The notes beneath the pieces were generated by a model. The model was not told where the DNA came from and did not search any database. It saw only the letters and a list, made by a program, of their open reading frames with translations. A program made the position numbers and the translations under genes. Shown piece after piece: positions 21,501-28,911 of a stretch of DNA of 64,000 nt. The DNA lies in the NCBI GenBank assembly GCA_035274465.1, contig DATEOF010000385.1, positions 1 through 64,000 of the forward strand. The letters are read 5' to 3'. This stretch comes from JADGRF01 sp035274465 (GTDB lineage Bacteria; Myxococcota_A; Polyangia; Polyangiales; JAFGIB01). Within the stretch, counting starts at the first letter, position 1. Each line of letters opens with the position of its first letter.

Positions 21501-24063
21501 CTGCGACGAGAGCAACCCTCGCGCCTGCACCTACCCTGGCTTCTGGGTCAGCTGCGGCGAGCCCGCGTGCAAGAGCGGCATCGCGACGAGCGCAGCGAGC
21601 TGCGACGGCTCCGGGGGCTGTGAAAACACGACGCACCGCGAGTGCAGCCCCTACGCGTGCGGCGCAACCAACTGCAAGAGCACGTGCCAGAGCGACGCGG
21701 ACTGCGCGAGCGGCCAGGTGTGCGACGCCCAGGTCTGCAAGTCGCCCGAGCCGCCCGACGCCGGTCCTCTCGATGCAGGCACGAGCACGCCCGACGCGCA
21801 GACCGAGGATGCTGCGCCTCCGGATGCCGGCGAGAGTCCCGACCCGACGGCCGACAGCGACGGCGACGGCATTCCCGACGCGATCGAGCTCGGCGATGGA
21901 AACGCGCCGCGCGACAGCGACGGCGACGGCATCCCCGACTACCTCGACGCAGACGACGACAACGACTCGATCCCCACCTCGGTCGAACGCGGGCGAGGCA
22001 AGATCAGCGATGACATCGATGGCGATGGCATCCCGAACCACCTCGACACCGACGGCGACGGCGACGGCATCTCGGACAAGCTCGAGGCCAAGGGCGATCA
22101 AGACGGCGACGGCATCCCGGACTTCCGCGATCCACCCCACCCCGGGGTGTCGGGCGGCGGCCTGTGCTCGAGCCAGGGCCCGACGAGCGATCGCCGAGCG
22201 CTGTGGCTGCTGCTGACGGCTCTGGCCCTCTTCATCGTGCGGCGGAGGCAACTACGCGCGGTGAGCGTGCTGCTCCTGGCGGCGAGCTGCTGGCTGCCGC
22301 GCGCAGCGGCGCAGAGCGTGCGACTCGACCAGTACCTCGCGCCGATGCTGCCCGACGACGGGTTGCACATGAACCGGCCGATCGGACTCGCCGAGAACGA
22401 GATCAGCGCGCTGTTCGTGATGGACTACGCGAACGATCCGTTGGTGGTCGAGCTCGAGCAGGGCGTCAGCGACACCGAACGCGCGGCGCTGGTGCAGAAC
22501 CAGCTCCAGGCGGGCCTGCGGCTGGCCTATGGCGTGGTCGATCGCGTCAGCGTCTCGGTCGGCCTCGAGTTCGTGGCCATGATGAACGGCGGCAGCTTCC
22601 GCAACCCGGCGACGGACGAGACGCTGGAACCTGCCGACGGTCCGGGGTTCGGGGATGCGTTGATCGGCGTGCGCGTGATCGCGCTCGGCGACGCCCGGAG
22701 CCTGGGCGCGCTCGGCGTCACGGCTCAGCTGGGCCTGCCGCTGGCAGCTGCAGCCGATTCCGGGCAGCACTTGCGCGGCGAGGACGGCGTATCGTTCCGA
22801 CCCGAGCTGTCCGCCGAGATCCGGCCCGGCATCTTCCGCTTCACGGCCGGCGTCGGCGCGAACCTGCGCAAGGGCACGCAGTTCTTCGACGAAGAGCTCG
22901 GCAGCGCGCTGACCTTCGGAGCAGGCGGCGCCGTGCGCTTCGGCGGCACGCGCTTCGATCTGGAGATCCTGGCCGAGGGCTACGGCTCGACTGCGTTCTC
23001 GAACATGTTCGGCGGGAGCGTGACCCCGTTCGAAGCTCTGTTCGGCGTGCGCTACCGCCCCGGCAACATGCTGCGCGTCGGAGCCGCCGCAGGTCCGGGG
23101 TTGAAGCGCGGCGTGGGCTCCCCGGACTTTCGCGCGCTGGCGAGCGTCGGCATCGTGACGACCGGCTGGCGTGAACCGGTCGAAGAGCCCGAGGTCAAGC
23201 TGTGCAGCGTCACGGTGGCCGAGGAGGGCTGTCCAGACCTCGACAGGGATGCCGATCACATCATCGACTCGCTGGATCGCTGCCCCGAGCAGGCGGAGGA
23301 CTTCGACTACTTTCAAGACGAAGACGGTTGCCCCGAGCTGGACAACGACGGCGACAAGCTGAACGACGAGCACGACAAGTGTCCGCTGGAGGCCGAGGAC
23401 TACGACAAGTTCCACGACGACGATGGTTGCCCCGATCCGGACAACGACGACGACAAGCTGGCCGACATCAGCGACAAGTGTCCGCTCGAAGCCGAAGACA
23501 TGGATGGCTTCGAGGACGAAGACGGTTGCCCCGATCCGGACAACGACGGCGACGGCGTGCCGGACGCGATCGATCAGTGCCCGCTCGTGCCTGGCACCGC
23601 GGAGCAGAACGGCTGCGGCGCCGTGCGCATCTCGGAGGGACAGCTGAAGCTCTCGCAGCGCATCGAGTTCGCCCACAACGACGACAAGATCTTGGCGGCG
23701 AGCGATCCGTTGATGGGCGAGATCGGCGCGCTGATCAAGGACAACCCGCAGCTGCAGCTGATCGCGGTGGAAGGACACACCGACGATCGCGGCTCGGCCA
23801 AGCACAACTTGTCGCTCTCGGGACGTCGCGCGCAAAGCGTCGTCTGGTGGCTGACCACGCACGGTATCGCACCCGAGCGCTTGCAGGCGTGGGGCTGCGG
23901 GCCGAACCGCCCGATCGAGACCAATCAAACCGACGAGGGACGACAAAGCAACCGTCGCGTCGAGTTTCACATTCTTTCGCCACCGCCCGATCCCGTGCAC
24001 GAGACGCAAGGCTGCACGCGGCTGACGGCACCGGCGAAACGATCGAAGACGAGGAAGCGATGA
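18589..24063 (+). CDS. Giant Cys-rich surface lipoprotein fused in frame to an OmpA-family beta-barrel protein
   Basis: An 1,824-residue ORF that reads like two proteins. Part 1 has a lipoprotein signal (lipobox LLASC), about nine 32-residue Cys modules (18889-19746), four ~150-residue Cys-rich modules (19918-21720), thrombospondin-3-like DSDGDGIPD repeats, and a MYXO-CTERM-like tail: LCSS, a hydrophobic helix, then RRR at 22240-22248. Without a stop it continues into a second signal-like sequence (VSVLLLAASCWLPRAAAQ) and part 2: an outer-membrane beta-barrel, DxDxDG-type TSP3 repeats and a C-terminal OmpA peptidoglycan-binding domain (EGHTDDRGS ... NRRVEF). GTG 22261 overlaps a +1-frame TGA (22262-22264), so two coupled genes may be fused by one extra base. 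The start ATG 18589 directly precedes the signal peptide. The stop overlaps the next start (ATGA). Confidence 0.85.
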   Translation: MPTWPRYALFCLAALLASCSNSAPDVTLAAVSGKPLLAADSGVILAGNGTPCADGSECSSTFCTDGVCCDAACSGGSTDCQACNLSGQAGTCTVLGSGVVCRNSAGECDPAEACDGSSDACPADARTPIDNACNDDGNPCTRDVCDGSGAACAHPAGNAGSMCRNAAGDCDVAETCTGSSSSCPPDTKLGSSSVCRNSAGDCDPVERCDGASNDCPADVLSPSGTLCRGAAGSCDAAETCTGSSSSCPSDAKLGSSSVCRNSAGGCDPSESCNGTSNDCPADVLTPSGTLCRGAAGSCDVAEFCSGASAQCPTDLFAGSNVSCRSAAGTCDLEEFCTTGTADCPSDARKASGVPCRNTQGVCDVAESCNGVSVDCPMDGFAASSVQCNAASCSAGVQQLATACSGSGATCPTAVAQPCGAYTCNTTACFTSCTSAAQCAAAHFCGTGTCQPKRALGVACSSDDQCSSAHCVDGYCCDGDCDGQCEACNVANRLGTCSAVSGAPHGSRTACATDGSTCAGSCDGTQRARCAYPGSSSVCRAAHCSSGTATLEARCGGDGSCGPLLTQSCAPFMCDQSSAACNGNCAADTDCVTGYFCSAGVCTLKRASGITCTAANQCQSGLCVDDVCCNSSCGQQCEACDIASKRGTCSPVLGAPHGARTACTSDGSACGGSCDGSRRDACDYPDSASVCRLGSCTGGTATIAAFCDGSGFCPASTTRSCAPFVCAANGCLGDCGEDSDCATGSFCEAGICTARHALGQACSGGGACASGLCVDGVCCNSTCRGQCEACDVSGNTGTCSPVIGAPRGNRPLCDGDGSPCSGACDGLDRNGCAFPGEETTCRTPKCESGVSTFAATCVGTGACPGILHQICTPFSCGPTACLGDCQNSQDCNSDYYCAAGVCVPKLARAASCAADDQCASGECADGYCCDRACEGQCEACDVSGRLGLCSPVTGAPHAGRDACAGTGTCAGSCDESNPRACTYPGFWVSCGEPACKSGIATSAASCDGSGGCENTTHRECSPYACGATNCKSTCQSDADCASGQVCDAQVCKSPEPPDAGPLDAGTSTPDAQTEDAAPPDAGESPDPTADSDGDGIPDAIELGDGNAPRDSDGDGIPDYLDADDDNDSIPTSVERGRGKISDDIDGDGIPNHLDTDGDGDGISDKLEAKGDQDGDGIPDFRDPPHPGVSGGGLCSSQGPTSDRRALWLLLTALALFIVRRRQLRAVSVLLLAASCWLPRAAAQSVRLDQYLAPMLPDDGLHMNRPIGLAENEISALFVMDYANDPLVVELEQGVSDTERAALVQNQLQAGLRLAYGVVDRVSVSVGLEFVAMMNGGSFRNPATDETLEPADGPGFGDALIGVRVIALGDARSLGALGVTAQLGLPLAAAADSGQHLRGEDGVSFRPELSAEIRPGIFRFTAGVGANLRKGTQFFDEELGSALTFGAGGAVRFGGTRFDLEILAEGYGSTAFSNMFGGSVTPFEALFGVRYRPGNMLRVGAAAGPGLKRGVGSPDFRALASVGIVTTGWREPVEEPEVKLCSVTVAEEGCPDLDRDADHIIDSLDRCPEQAEDFDYFQDEDGCPELDNDGDKLNDEHDKCPLEAEDYDKFHDDDGCPDPDNDDDKLADISDKCPLEAEDMDGFEDEDGCPDPDNDGDGVPDAIDQCPLVPGTAEQNGCGAVRISEGQLKLSQRIEFAHNDDKILAASDPLMGEIGALIKDNPQLQLIAVEGHTDDRGSAKHNLSLSGRRAQSVVWWLTTHGIAPERLQAWGCGPNRPIETNQTDEGRQSNRRVEFHILSPPPDPVHETQGCTRLTAPAKRSKTRKR
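18889..19746 (+). repeat. Tandem 32-residue (96-bp) Cys-rich modules
   Basis: About nine tandem units of the form CR-x-x-(A)G-x-CD-x-x-E-x-C-x-G-x-x-x-x-CP-x-D, each near 32 residues, with one divergent unit second in the array (ACNDDGNPCTRDVCDG). Units alternate between two subtypes, one with GSSSSCP...KLGSSSV and one with SNDCPADVL...PSGTL. This indicates duplication of a 64-residue pair as well as of single units. Confidence 0.85.
19918..21720 (+). repeat. Four ~150-residue Cys-rich modules
   Basis: Four units of about 450 bp. Each contains, in order, a CxxGxC start, a segment like CASGLCVDGVCC, QCEACD, GTCSPVxGAPHG, CxGSCDG, a CxYPG turn, and a C-terminal SCAPFxC followed by DCxxGxFC. 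Units diverge by many substitutions but keep nearly all Cys positions, consistent with disulfide-stabilised rods. Confidence 0.85.
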
Positions 24064-24962
24064 TCCAACGGCGTTACTTCTTGAGGTTGTCGGCGGCAGG
24101 CGCGGCCTGCTTGTTGTGGCGCGACGAGGCGCTCGAGCTGGCGGCCGGCGGCCGCGGTATCCGAGCGCTGCGCGTGCAGCCCCAGCGCGCGCGCTCGCGC
24201 ACGGTGTTCGATCGGCTGGGCTCGGCGTACGAGATAGAGCCGCTCGCAGGCCAGGTGGTCGAACGCGGCCCGTTGGGCCTGCCGCTACGCGTGATCGGCA
24301 GTCCGGGTTCGGGCCCCGAGCAACTCGACCATCCGATCGCGCTGGCATTCGGCCCGGACGACGAGTTGCTCGTGCTCGATCACGGCAACAGTCGCGTGCA
24401 GGTGTACAGCCGCGCGGGCAAACACCTGCGGCAGCTGGGTTGCCTGGGTGGCGGACCCGACGAGCTGCGCAAGCCGCGCGATCACACGCTCGACCGCGAA
24501 GGGCGGCTGTGGGTCGCGGATACGCTCAACAACCGCATCCAGGTGCTGGACCTGCTGGGCAAGGGGCGCGCACGCTTCGGAACCCCGGGCGACGGGCTGG
24601 GTCAGCTCAACGGCCCGTGCGCGCTGGCCTTTGCGCCCGACGGCTTGTTGCACGTGCTGGACGCAGGCAACCGACGCGTGCAGGTCTTCAGCCAGAGCGG
24701 CGTCGCGCAGGGCAGCTACGGCGAAGGCCTGCTCGAGGACCCGAGCTCGCTGGCCATCGCAGCCGATGGCATGGCGTACCTGAGCGACGAACAGCGCGGA
24801 ACGCTCGAAGTCTTCGGGCGCGATGGCAGCCATAAGCGGCAGCTTCGGCCGTGCTTCGCCGAAGGCAGCGCTGCGATTCCCCAGCAGTTGTGCTTCACGC
24901 CGGACGGCGAGCTGCACGTCGATGCGCGGCGTGAGGGCCGGCGCGCGGGCGCGAGCACATGA
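24060..24962 (+). CDS. NHL-repeat beta-propeller protein
   Basis: A 300-residue protein with an N-terminal RRYFLRLSAAGAACLL that resembles a Tat or Sec signal, so export is likely. From about residue 75 it contains NHL repeats with the usual pattern: LDHPIALAFGPDDELLVLDHGNSRVQVYS, then DREGRLWVADTLNNRIQVLD, then LNGPCALAFAPDGLLHVLDAGNRRVQVF, and further weaker blades. NHL propellers mediate protein, peptide or sugar contacts. Its ATG overlaps the stop of the giant surface-protein gene (ATGA), and its stop overlaps the next start (ATGA), so the three genes are translationally coupled and probably act together at the cell surface. Confidence 0.8.
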   Translation: MIQRRYFLRLSAAGAACLLWRDEALELAAGGRGIRALRVQPQRARSRTVFDRLGSAYEIEPLAGQVVERGPLGLPLRVIGSPGSGPEQLDHPIALAFGPDDELLVLDHGNSRVQVYSRAGKHLRQLGCLGGGPDELRKPRDHTLDREGRLWVADTLNNRIQVLDLLGKGRARFGTPGDGLGQLNGPCALAFAPDGLLHVLDAGNRRVQVFSQSGVAQGSYGEGLLEDPSSLAIAADGMAYLSDEQRGTLEVFGRDGSHKRQLRPCFAEGSAAIPQQLCFTPDGELHVDARREGRRAGAST

Positions 24963-25261
24963 TGAAGAGCCTGTCCGAGCTGACGCGCGGCTCGTTCGAA
25001 CCGCTGCTCCACGCGCGCTTCGCCGTGCGCCTCGAGGAGCAATCCCTCGAGCTCGAGCTGATCGAGCTCAAGTCGCTGGGCAGCGCGCGCGCCTCGCACC
25101 GCGAGCCCTTCTCGCTGATCTTCCGCGGCCCGCGCGAACACTGGTTTCGTCAGGGCACCTACCCCGTCCAGCACCCGCAGCTAGGCACGCAGGCCTTGTT
25201 CCTGGTGCCGGTCGGACCCGACGACGCCGGCATGATGCAGTATCAGGCCATCTTCACGTGA
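24959..25261 (+). CDS. DUF6916 family protein
   Basis: A 100-residue protein matching the DUF6916 pattern: an N-terminal helix, LELIELK-type strand, REPFSLIFRGP, QGTYPVQHPQLG, LFLVPVGPD and a terminal strand QAIF. The family's function is unknown. Members are commonly found beside phage-tail-collar (microcystin-dependent) proteins, and one lies 0.7 kb away on the opposite strand here. It is coupled to the NHL gene by ATGA overlap. No signal peptide is present. Confidence 0.7.
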   Translation: MMKSLSELTRGSFEPLLHARFAVRLEEQSLELELIELKSLGSARASHREPFSLIFRGPREHWFRQGTYPVQHPQLGTQALFLVPVGPDDAGMMQYQAIFT

Positions 25262-25282
25262 GGCGCTTCGGCGCAGCGCAAA

Positions 25283-25428
25283 CGGGTCGATCGGAGCAGC
25301 GCGAAGCGCGCGACCCGGCGGGGTGAATCGGGAAGGAGGCGGACCCGCAGGGCCGGTTCCTTCTCGAGAGGGGTCGGCCGCCCGACCCGTGTAAATCATC
25401 AGCTGCGAAGCGTTCGCGCCGCGAACGC
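25283..25428. repeat. Palindrome-rich region between convergent genes
   Basis: Several inverted repeats occupy the 192-bp gap between stops at 25261 (plus) and 25454 (minus). CGGGTCG (25283-25289) pairs with CGACCCG (25311-25317) and encloses a smaller GCGC-GAA-GCGC hairpin, and GCGTTCGCG (25410-25418) pairs with CGCGAACGC (25420-25428). They may serve as a bidirectional terminator or REP-like element. Confidence 0.4.
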
Positions 25429-25435
25429 ACAGCAG

Positions 25436-25472
25436 CCCTCAAGGTTTGAGCGCTCAGCTCGAACCTTGAGGG
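25436..25472 (-). terminator. Hairpin terminator overlapping the end of the GNAT gene
   Basis: A perfect 11-bp inverted repeat: CCCTCAAGGTT (25436-25446) pairs with AACCTTGAGGG (25462-25472), with a 15-nt loop containing the stop codon of the minus-strand GNAT gene. One arm therefore encodes the last residues of the protein. No T-run follows, so it could be a weak or bidirectional terminator or a 3' stabilising structure. Confidence 0.5.
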
Positions 25473-25972
25473 TAACAGGCCATCAACAGGTACACGCCGT
25501 CGTCCGACACGCGCTGGAAGCCCAGGCGGCTGTACAGGCGTAGCGCCGGGTTGTCGTGCTCGACGTGGATGGTCAGCGGCTTGCCCACGGCGTGTGCCTC
25601 TTGCTTCAGCAGCAGTAGCAGCGTGCTGCCGATGCCGCTGCCGCGGTACTCGGGCAAGAGCGTGATGTCGATCACCCGCACCTCGTCGTCCCGCCGGTGC
25701 ACGTACAGCCTGCCGGCCGGCCGACCGTGGTCGAGGATGATCGAGTAGTCCGCGCCGGCGTAGAAGCGGTGATAGTGCAGGTGCTGGGCCTCGAACTGCC
25801 AGCGCACGAACGCGTGCTTGTCGGCCTCGCTCCACGGGACCAACGACAGCTCGTGCTCGCGCGTGCTGGCGTAGACGCGCAGCAGCAGATCGATGTCGCT
25901 GCTCAACGCCGGGCGCAGGGAGAGTCGTTCCGTTCGCGACACCTTGACCTCAGCCTCGACTCGGCAGAGCAC
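25454..25972 (-). CDS. GNAT family N-acetyltransferase
   Basis: A 172-residue acetyltransferase. The acetyl-CoA binding motif is clear, DITLLPEYRGSGIGSTLL (RGxGxG, motif A), followed by the motif-B region HVEHDNPALRLYSRLGF. The N-terminal LRPALSSDIDLLLRVYAS is the usual first strand-helix. The acceptor is unknown; this domain is used for proteins, antibiotics and small amines alike. A GTG start at 25972 overlaps the upstream tail-collar gene by 23 bp; a GTG at 25942 would give a gap instead. The two genes are therefore probably one transcript. The gene ends within a perfect hairpin. Confidence 0.85.
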   Translation of the reverse strand: MLCRVEAEVKVSRTERLSLRPALSSDIDLLLRVYASTREHELSLVPWSEADKHAFVRWQFEAQHLHYHRFYAGADYSIILDHGRPAGRLYVHRRDDEVRVIDITLLPEYRGSGIGSTLLLLLKQEAHAVGKPLTIHVEHDNPALRLYSRLGFQRVSDDGVYLLMACYPQGSS

Positions 25973-26414
25973 CCACCAACGCGATCACGAAGTTGGGCTG
26001 CGTGTTCGAGTGCGGTAGCGCGCTGGCCGGGCTGCCGACGCAAGCGGAGTCGAGCGGGCTGCTGACCGCGCCCGAGCTGGCACTGGCCAGGAAGTGGTTG
26101 TTGGGGCGGGTGGCGAAGCTGGTACTTCCGCCGCCGATAGCTGCGGCTGACGCCACGATGCGCTGCGGCAGCTGCTGCTGCGACAGCGAGACCTGCGTCG
26201 CCGGGACCTGCGGTCCACGCTGCAACGGCATGCGACCGCGCAGATCCGGCAGCGCGAAGGTCGTGCGCCCGTCACCGCCATAGGTCGTGCCGAGCAGCGT
26301 GAACAACGCCGTGTTCTGAGCGATCGACATCAGCGCGCCATCACAGGCCGCGTACGACCTGGGCACGAAGTCGAAGGGCAAGAGCTTGATCTCGCCGAGC
26401 CAGGGATCTGCCAA
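25950..26414 (-). CDS. Phage tail collar domain protein (microcystin-dependent protein type)
   Basis: A 154-residue protein of the tail-collar family. Signatures are WLGEIKLLPFDFVPRSYAACDG at the start, NTALFTLLGTTYGGDGRTTFALPDLRGRMP in the middle and the C-terminal QPNFVIALVG. The family includes phage tail-fibre collars and cellular homologues such as MdpB. The start is TTG, chosen because a strong GGAGG lies six bases upstream and the N-terminus then matches the family. No other phage structural gene is nearby, so this is a cellular member, probably linked with the DUF6916 protein at 24959. Confidence 0.85.
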   Translation of the reverse strand: MADPWLGEIKLLPFDFVPRSYAACDGALMSIAQNTALFTLLGTTYGGDGRTTFALPDLRGRMPLQRGPQVPATQVSLSQQQLPQRIVASAAAIGGGSTSFATRPNNHFLASASSGAVSSPLDSACVGSPASALPHSNTQPNFVIALVGALPSRG

Positions 26415-26420
26415 GAGGAG

Positions 26421-26425
26421 CCTCC
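26421..26425 (-). promoter_or_regulatory. Shine-Dalgarno supporting a TTG start
   Basis: The minus strand reads GGAGG six bases before the TTG at 26414. It supports that rare start codon for the tail-collar gene. Confidence 0.6.
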
Positions 26426-26529
26426 GCGCGCAAGAAACGCTGGACGCTCGATCTTAGCCCGCAGGGCGCGCACGCTGCTACGGGCCTGCGATCGCTAGCG
26501 AGTCGTATTGGGAGGAACTGTGGGTTCGA

Positions 26530-27042
26530 CTATTGGATCGTGTAGCGCACGGTGCTGGACTCGCCGTCGCGCTCGATCTCGATCGTCAGCTGTGGCGCGG
26601 TTGCGAGGCTATCCCACACCGCCTTGAAGTCTTCGGGACGCTCGACCGACTGGCCGTTCACGCGGCGCACCACGTCACCGGGCTTGATCGCCTGCACGTG
26701 CACGTCGGCTCGGCTCGGGAACAAGGTCATCAAGCGCCAGCCCAGGAAGCGGCCGCGCGATATCACGGGTTCCGCTCGCACCTGCTGCAGGAAGCGGCCG
26801 ATGCCGCGATCCAGCTCCGCTTTCAGCGCATCGCGCGGGATCACGCCGCCGTTCAGCTCGGGCGCGAGCGTCTTGTCCGCCTCGGCTTTGCCCGTGCGCT
26901 TGCTCCGCGCCACGCTGCCTGACTTGCCCTTGGCCGTTATCGTGATGCTGGCGTGCTCGACTTCGGCACGAGCGGCCGTCTCGGCCCAGATCGAACCCAA
27001 CAGCGCCACACACAGACCCAAACCCAAAGTCCGACTGCTCAT
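26530..27042 (-). CDS. Secreted PDZ-domain protein, GspC C-terminus-like
   Basis: A 170-residue protein with a cleavable signal peptide (hydrophobic LGLCVALLGSIW, AxA-type site near residue 25). The C-terminal ~90 residues form a PDZ domain of the type II secretion GspC kind: FLGWRLMTLFPSRADVHVQAIKPGDVVRRVNGQSVERPEDFKAVWDSL, then two strands. It lacks the transmembrane and HR regions of a full GspC, and no other gsp gene is near, so it could be a periplasmic adaptor rather than secretion machinery. The ATG at 27042 immediately precedes the signal peptide. Confidence 0.7.
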   Translation of the reverse strand: MSSRTLGLGLCVALLGSIWAETAARAEVEHASITITAKGKSGSVARSKRTGKAEADKTLAPELNGGVIPRDALKAELDRGIGRFLQQVRAEPVISRGRFLGWRLMTLFPSRADVHVQAIKPGDVVRRVNGQSVERPEDFKAVWDSLATAPQLTIEIERDGESSTVRYTIQ

Positions 27043-27164
27043 GAGCCTGTTATGACGAAAGGTAGGCGTGCGCGCCATTTGACCCACCTCACGTCGCGGC
27101 GATTGGTCTGGAATATCGGAAAGGCGCGCGGGAGTCTGGAGCAATTGCGGCTGATGGCGGCGGC

Positions 27165-28910
27165 TCAGATCGAGCCTGCGGACGCCGCACCCGCCCAGAG
27201 GCCGGCGAAGAAGTGGCGCGCGTGCTTGCCGAGGTTGCGGGTGTTGTAGCCGCCCTCCTGCACGATCAACGTGGGCAGCGCCATGCGTCCGAGGATGCGG
27301 CCGTTGCGCTCGAAGTCCGCGGAGCGCAGCGCCCAGGTGCCGGTGGGATCTGCCTTGGCTGTGTCCAGGCCGAGGCACACCACCAGGAAGCGCGGCGCGA
27401 ACGCTCGGATACGCGACAGCGCGCGCTCGAGGATGCGCGAGTACTGCGGGCCATCGACGTGCTCGCCGAGCGCGAAGTTGAGGTTGCTGCCGCGCCCCGG
27501 TCCCTCACCGATCTCGCTCGGGAAGCCGCTGAAGTACGGGTACGCGACGTTCGGGTGCGCGTGGATCGAGACCGTCAGCAGATCGGAGCGGCGGTAGAAG
27601 ATCTCTTGCTGGCCATTGCCGTGGTGATAGTCGATGTCGAGCATGGCGACACGACCGTGCTTGGACAGATAGTGGGCCGCGATGGCCGCGCTGTTCAGGT
27701 AGCAGAAGCCACCGAAGGCGCTGTGCTCGGCGTGATGACCCGGCGGGCGCACGAGCGCGTACGCCAGGCGCGTGCCGGTGAGCAATGCGGCGGCCGCCGT
27801 CAGCGTGCAGTCGACCGCGCGCCGCGACGCGGGCCAGGCGTTGCGGTTGATCGGCGTGAAGGTGTCGATGCAGTAGTAACCCGCGCGCAACGCGAGGTCG
27901 CGCGGCGGCCGTGTGGCGTTGCGCACCGGGAACACGTACGGGTAGACCGATTGATCGGGCGGCAAGCTGGCGCACATGCGCTTCAAGTACCGGACGTACT
28001 CCGGGTCGTGCACCTCGTTGACGTGGGTGTCCGGGAAGCTCTTGGGCTCGGCCACGCGGAAGAGATCCAGCCGGTTGAGCTCCTTGCGGATGGCGCCGAT
28101 GCGCACCGGTGCCTCGACGTAGCCACGCTCGCGCACGTGGTGGATGTCGTGCTTGTCGTTCATGATCAGCAGCACGCGCGCGTCTTGGGGGGCGCGCAGC
28201 GGCGCCTGCACCACCGGGGCAGGTACGTAGCGGTAGGGACGCAGCTGCACCGGATCGTGGCGGATCGACAGCACGACGCGATCGATATAGTCGGCGGGAC
28301 ACAACCACGCGTAGTTGCGCTCGAGGATCGCGCGCACGACTCCCCGCGCCTCTTCGCGGCGCAAGGGCCGGCCGGTGCCGAGATCGTCGAACACCAGGTA
28401 CGGTTGCTCGGTGTCGGAAGGCCGCACCGGCATACGGTAGGCGGTGTGATCGATCGGGCGCGCGCCGTAGCGCTCGTAGAAGCGCAGCCGCGCGATGTTC
28501 TGCGCCAGCTCCTTGCGATCGTGCACATCGTTCGGGTCGTCCGGCAGACACTCGAAGAACAAGCCGATCGCGCCGAGCAGCAGGCACTCCTCGCGCGCGC
28601 GTTCGTACAGCGCACCACCGATGCCCTGGCTGGTCTCGAAGCGCGCGGCCGCGATGAAGTCGAGGTAGCAGAACTTCAGGTCGGGCGCGTGCATCAGCGT
28701 CGCGAAGCCCTTCACGCCGCGCGCGGTCTCGGCGACCAGGACGATGCGGCGGAACTTGGGCGTCGAGGGTTCGCGCAGCTGGCGCGGCAGGTCGGCGATG
28801 CGCGACTCCGGCACGTCACGGAACTGTTCACGCAACATCTGCTGTACGGAGGCCAGCGCGCGCTGGTTCACCGAGAGCAAGTCGTCGTGGATGCGCCGGA
28901 TTACGAACAT
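27165..28910 (-). CDS. Fused GNAT acetyltransferase - histone-deacetylase-family (acetylpolyamine amidohydrolase-like) enzyme
   Basis: A 581-residue two-domain enzyme. Residues ~1-200 form a GNAT domain (LVAETARGVKGFATLMH, then QGIGGALYERAREE and RLRFYERYGARP). Residues ~235-575 form a class II HDAC-like zinc amidohydrolase with RPPGHHAE (near 385), DIDYHHGNGQQE (near 425), LDTAKADPTG and the C-terminal QEGGY. The His pair, zinc-binding Asp/His and Tyr expected for catalysis are all present. The acceptor is not known; relatives act on acetylpolyamines or acetylated proteins. The gene follows ppa by one base and an SSAT-like acetyltransferase gene lies just upstream, which supports polyamine metabolism. 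Confidence 0.85.
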   Translation of the reverse strand: MFVIRRIHDDLLSVNQRALASVQQMLREQFRDVPESRIADLPRQLREPSTPKFRRIVLVAETARGVKGFATLMHAPDLKFCYLDFIAAARFETSQGIGGALYERAREECLLLGAIGLFFECLPDDPNDVHDRKELAQNIARLRFYERYGARPIDHTAYRMPVRPSDTEQPYLVFDDLGTGRPLRREEARGVVRAILERNYAWLCPADYIDRVVLSIRHDPVQLRPYRYVPAPVVQAPLRAPQDARVLLIMNDKHDIHHVRERGYVEAPVRIGAIRKELNRLDLFRVAEPKSFPDTHVNEVHDPEYVRYLKRMCASLPPDQSVYPYVFPVRNATRPPRDLALRAGYYCIDTFTPINRNAWPASRRAVDCTLTAAAALLTGTRLAYALVRPPGHHAEHSAFGGFCYLNSAAIAAHYLSKHGRVAMLDIDYHHGNGQQEIFYRRSDLLTVSIHAHPNVAYPYFSGFPSEIGEGPGRGSNLNFALGEHVDGPQYSRILERALSRIRAFAPRFLVVCLGLDTAKADPTGTWALRSADFERNGRILGRMALPTLIVQEGGYNTRNLGKHARHFFAGLWAGAASAGSI

Positions 28911-28911
28911 C

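Noticed and set aside
18889..21720. Regular repeats considered as a CRISPR array
   Set aside because: They are in-frame protein-coding Cys modules of 96 and ~450 bp with graded divergence, lacking identical direct repeats and unique spacers.
22252..24348. Minus-strand 698-residue ORF antisense to the OmpA part
   Set aside because: It is opposite clear OmpA, TSP3 and barrel sequence, and its own product has no recognisable domain.
25950..26414. Prophage remnant suggested by the tail-collar protein
   Set aside because: No other phage genes, integrase or attachment sites are nearby, and cellular collar-domain proteins are common.
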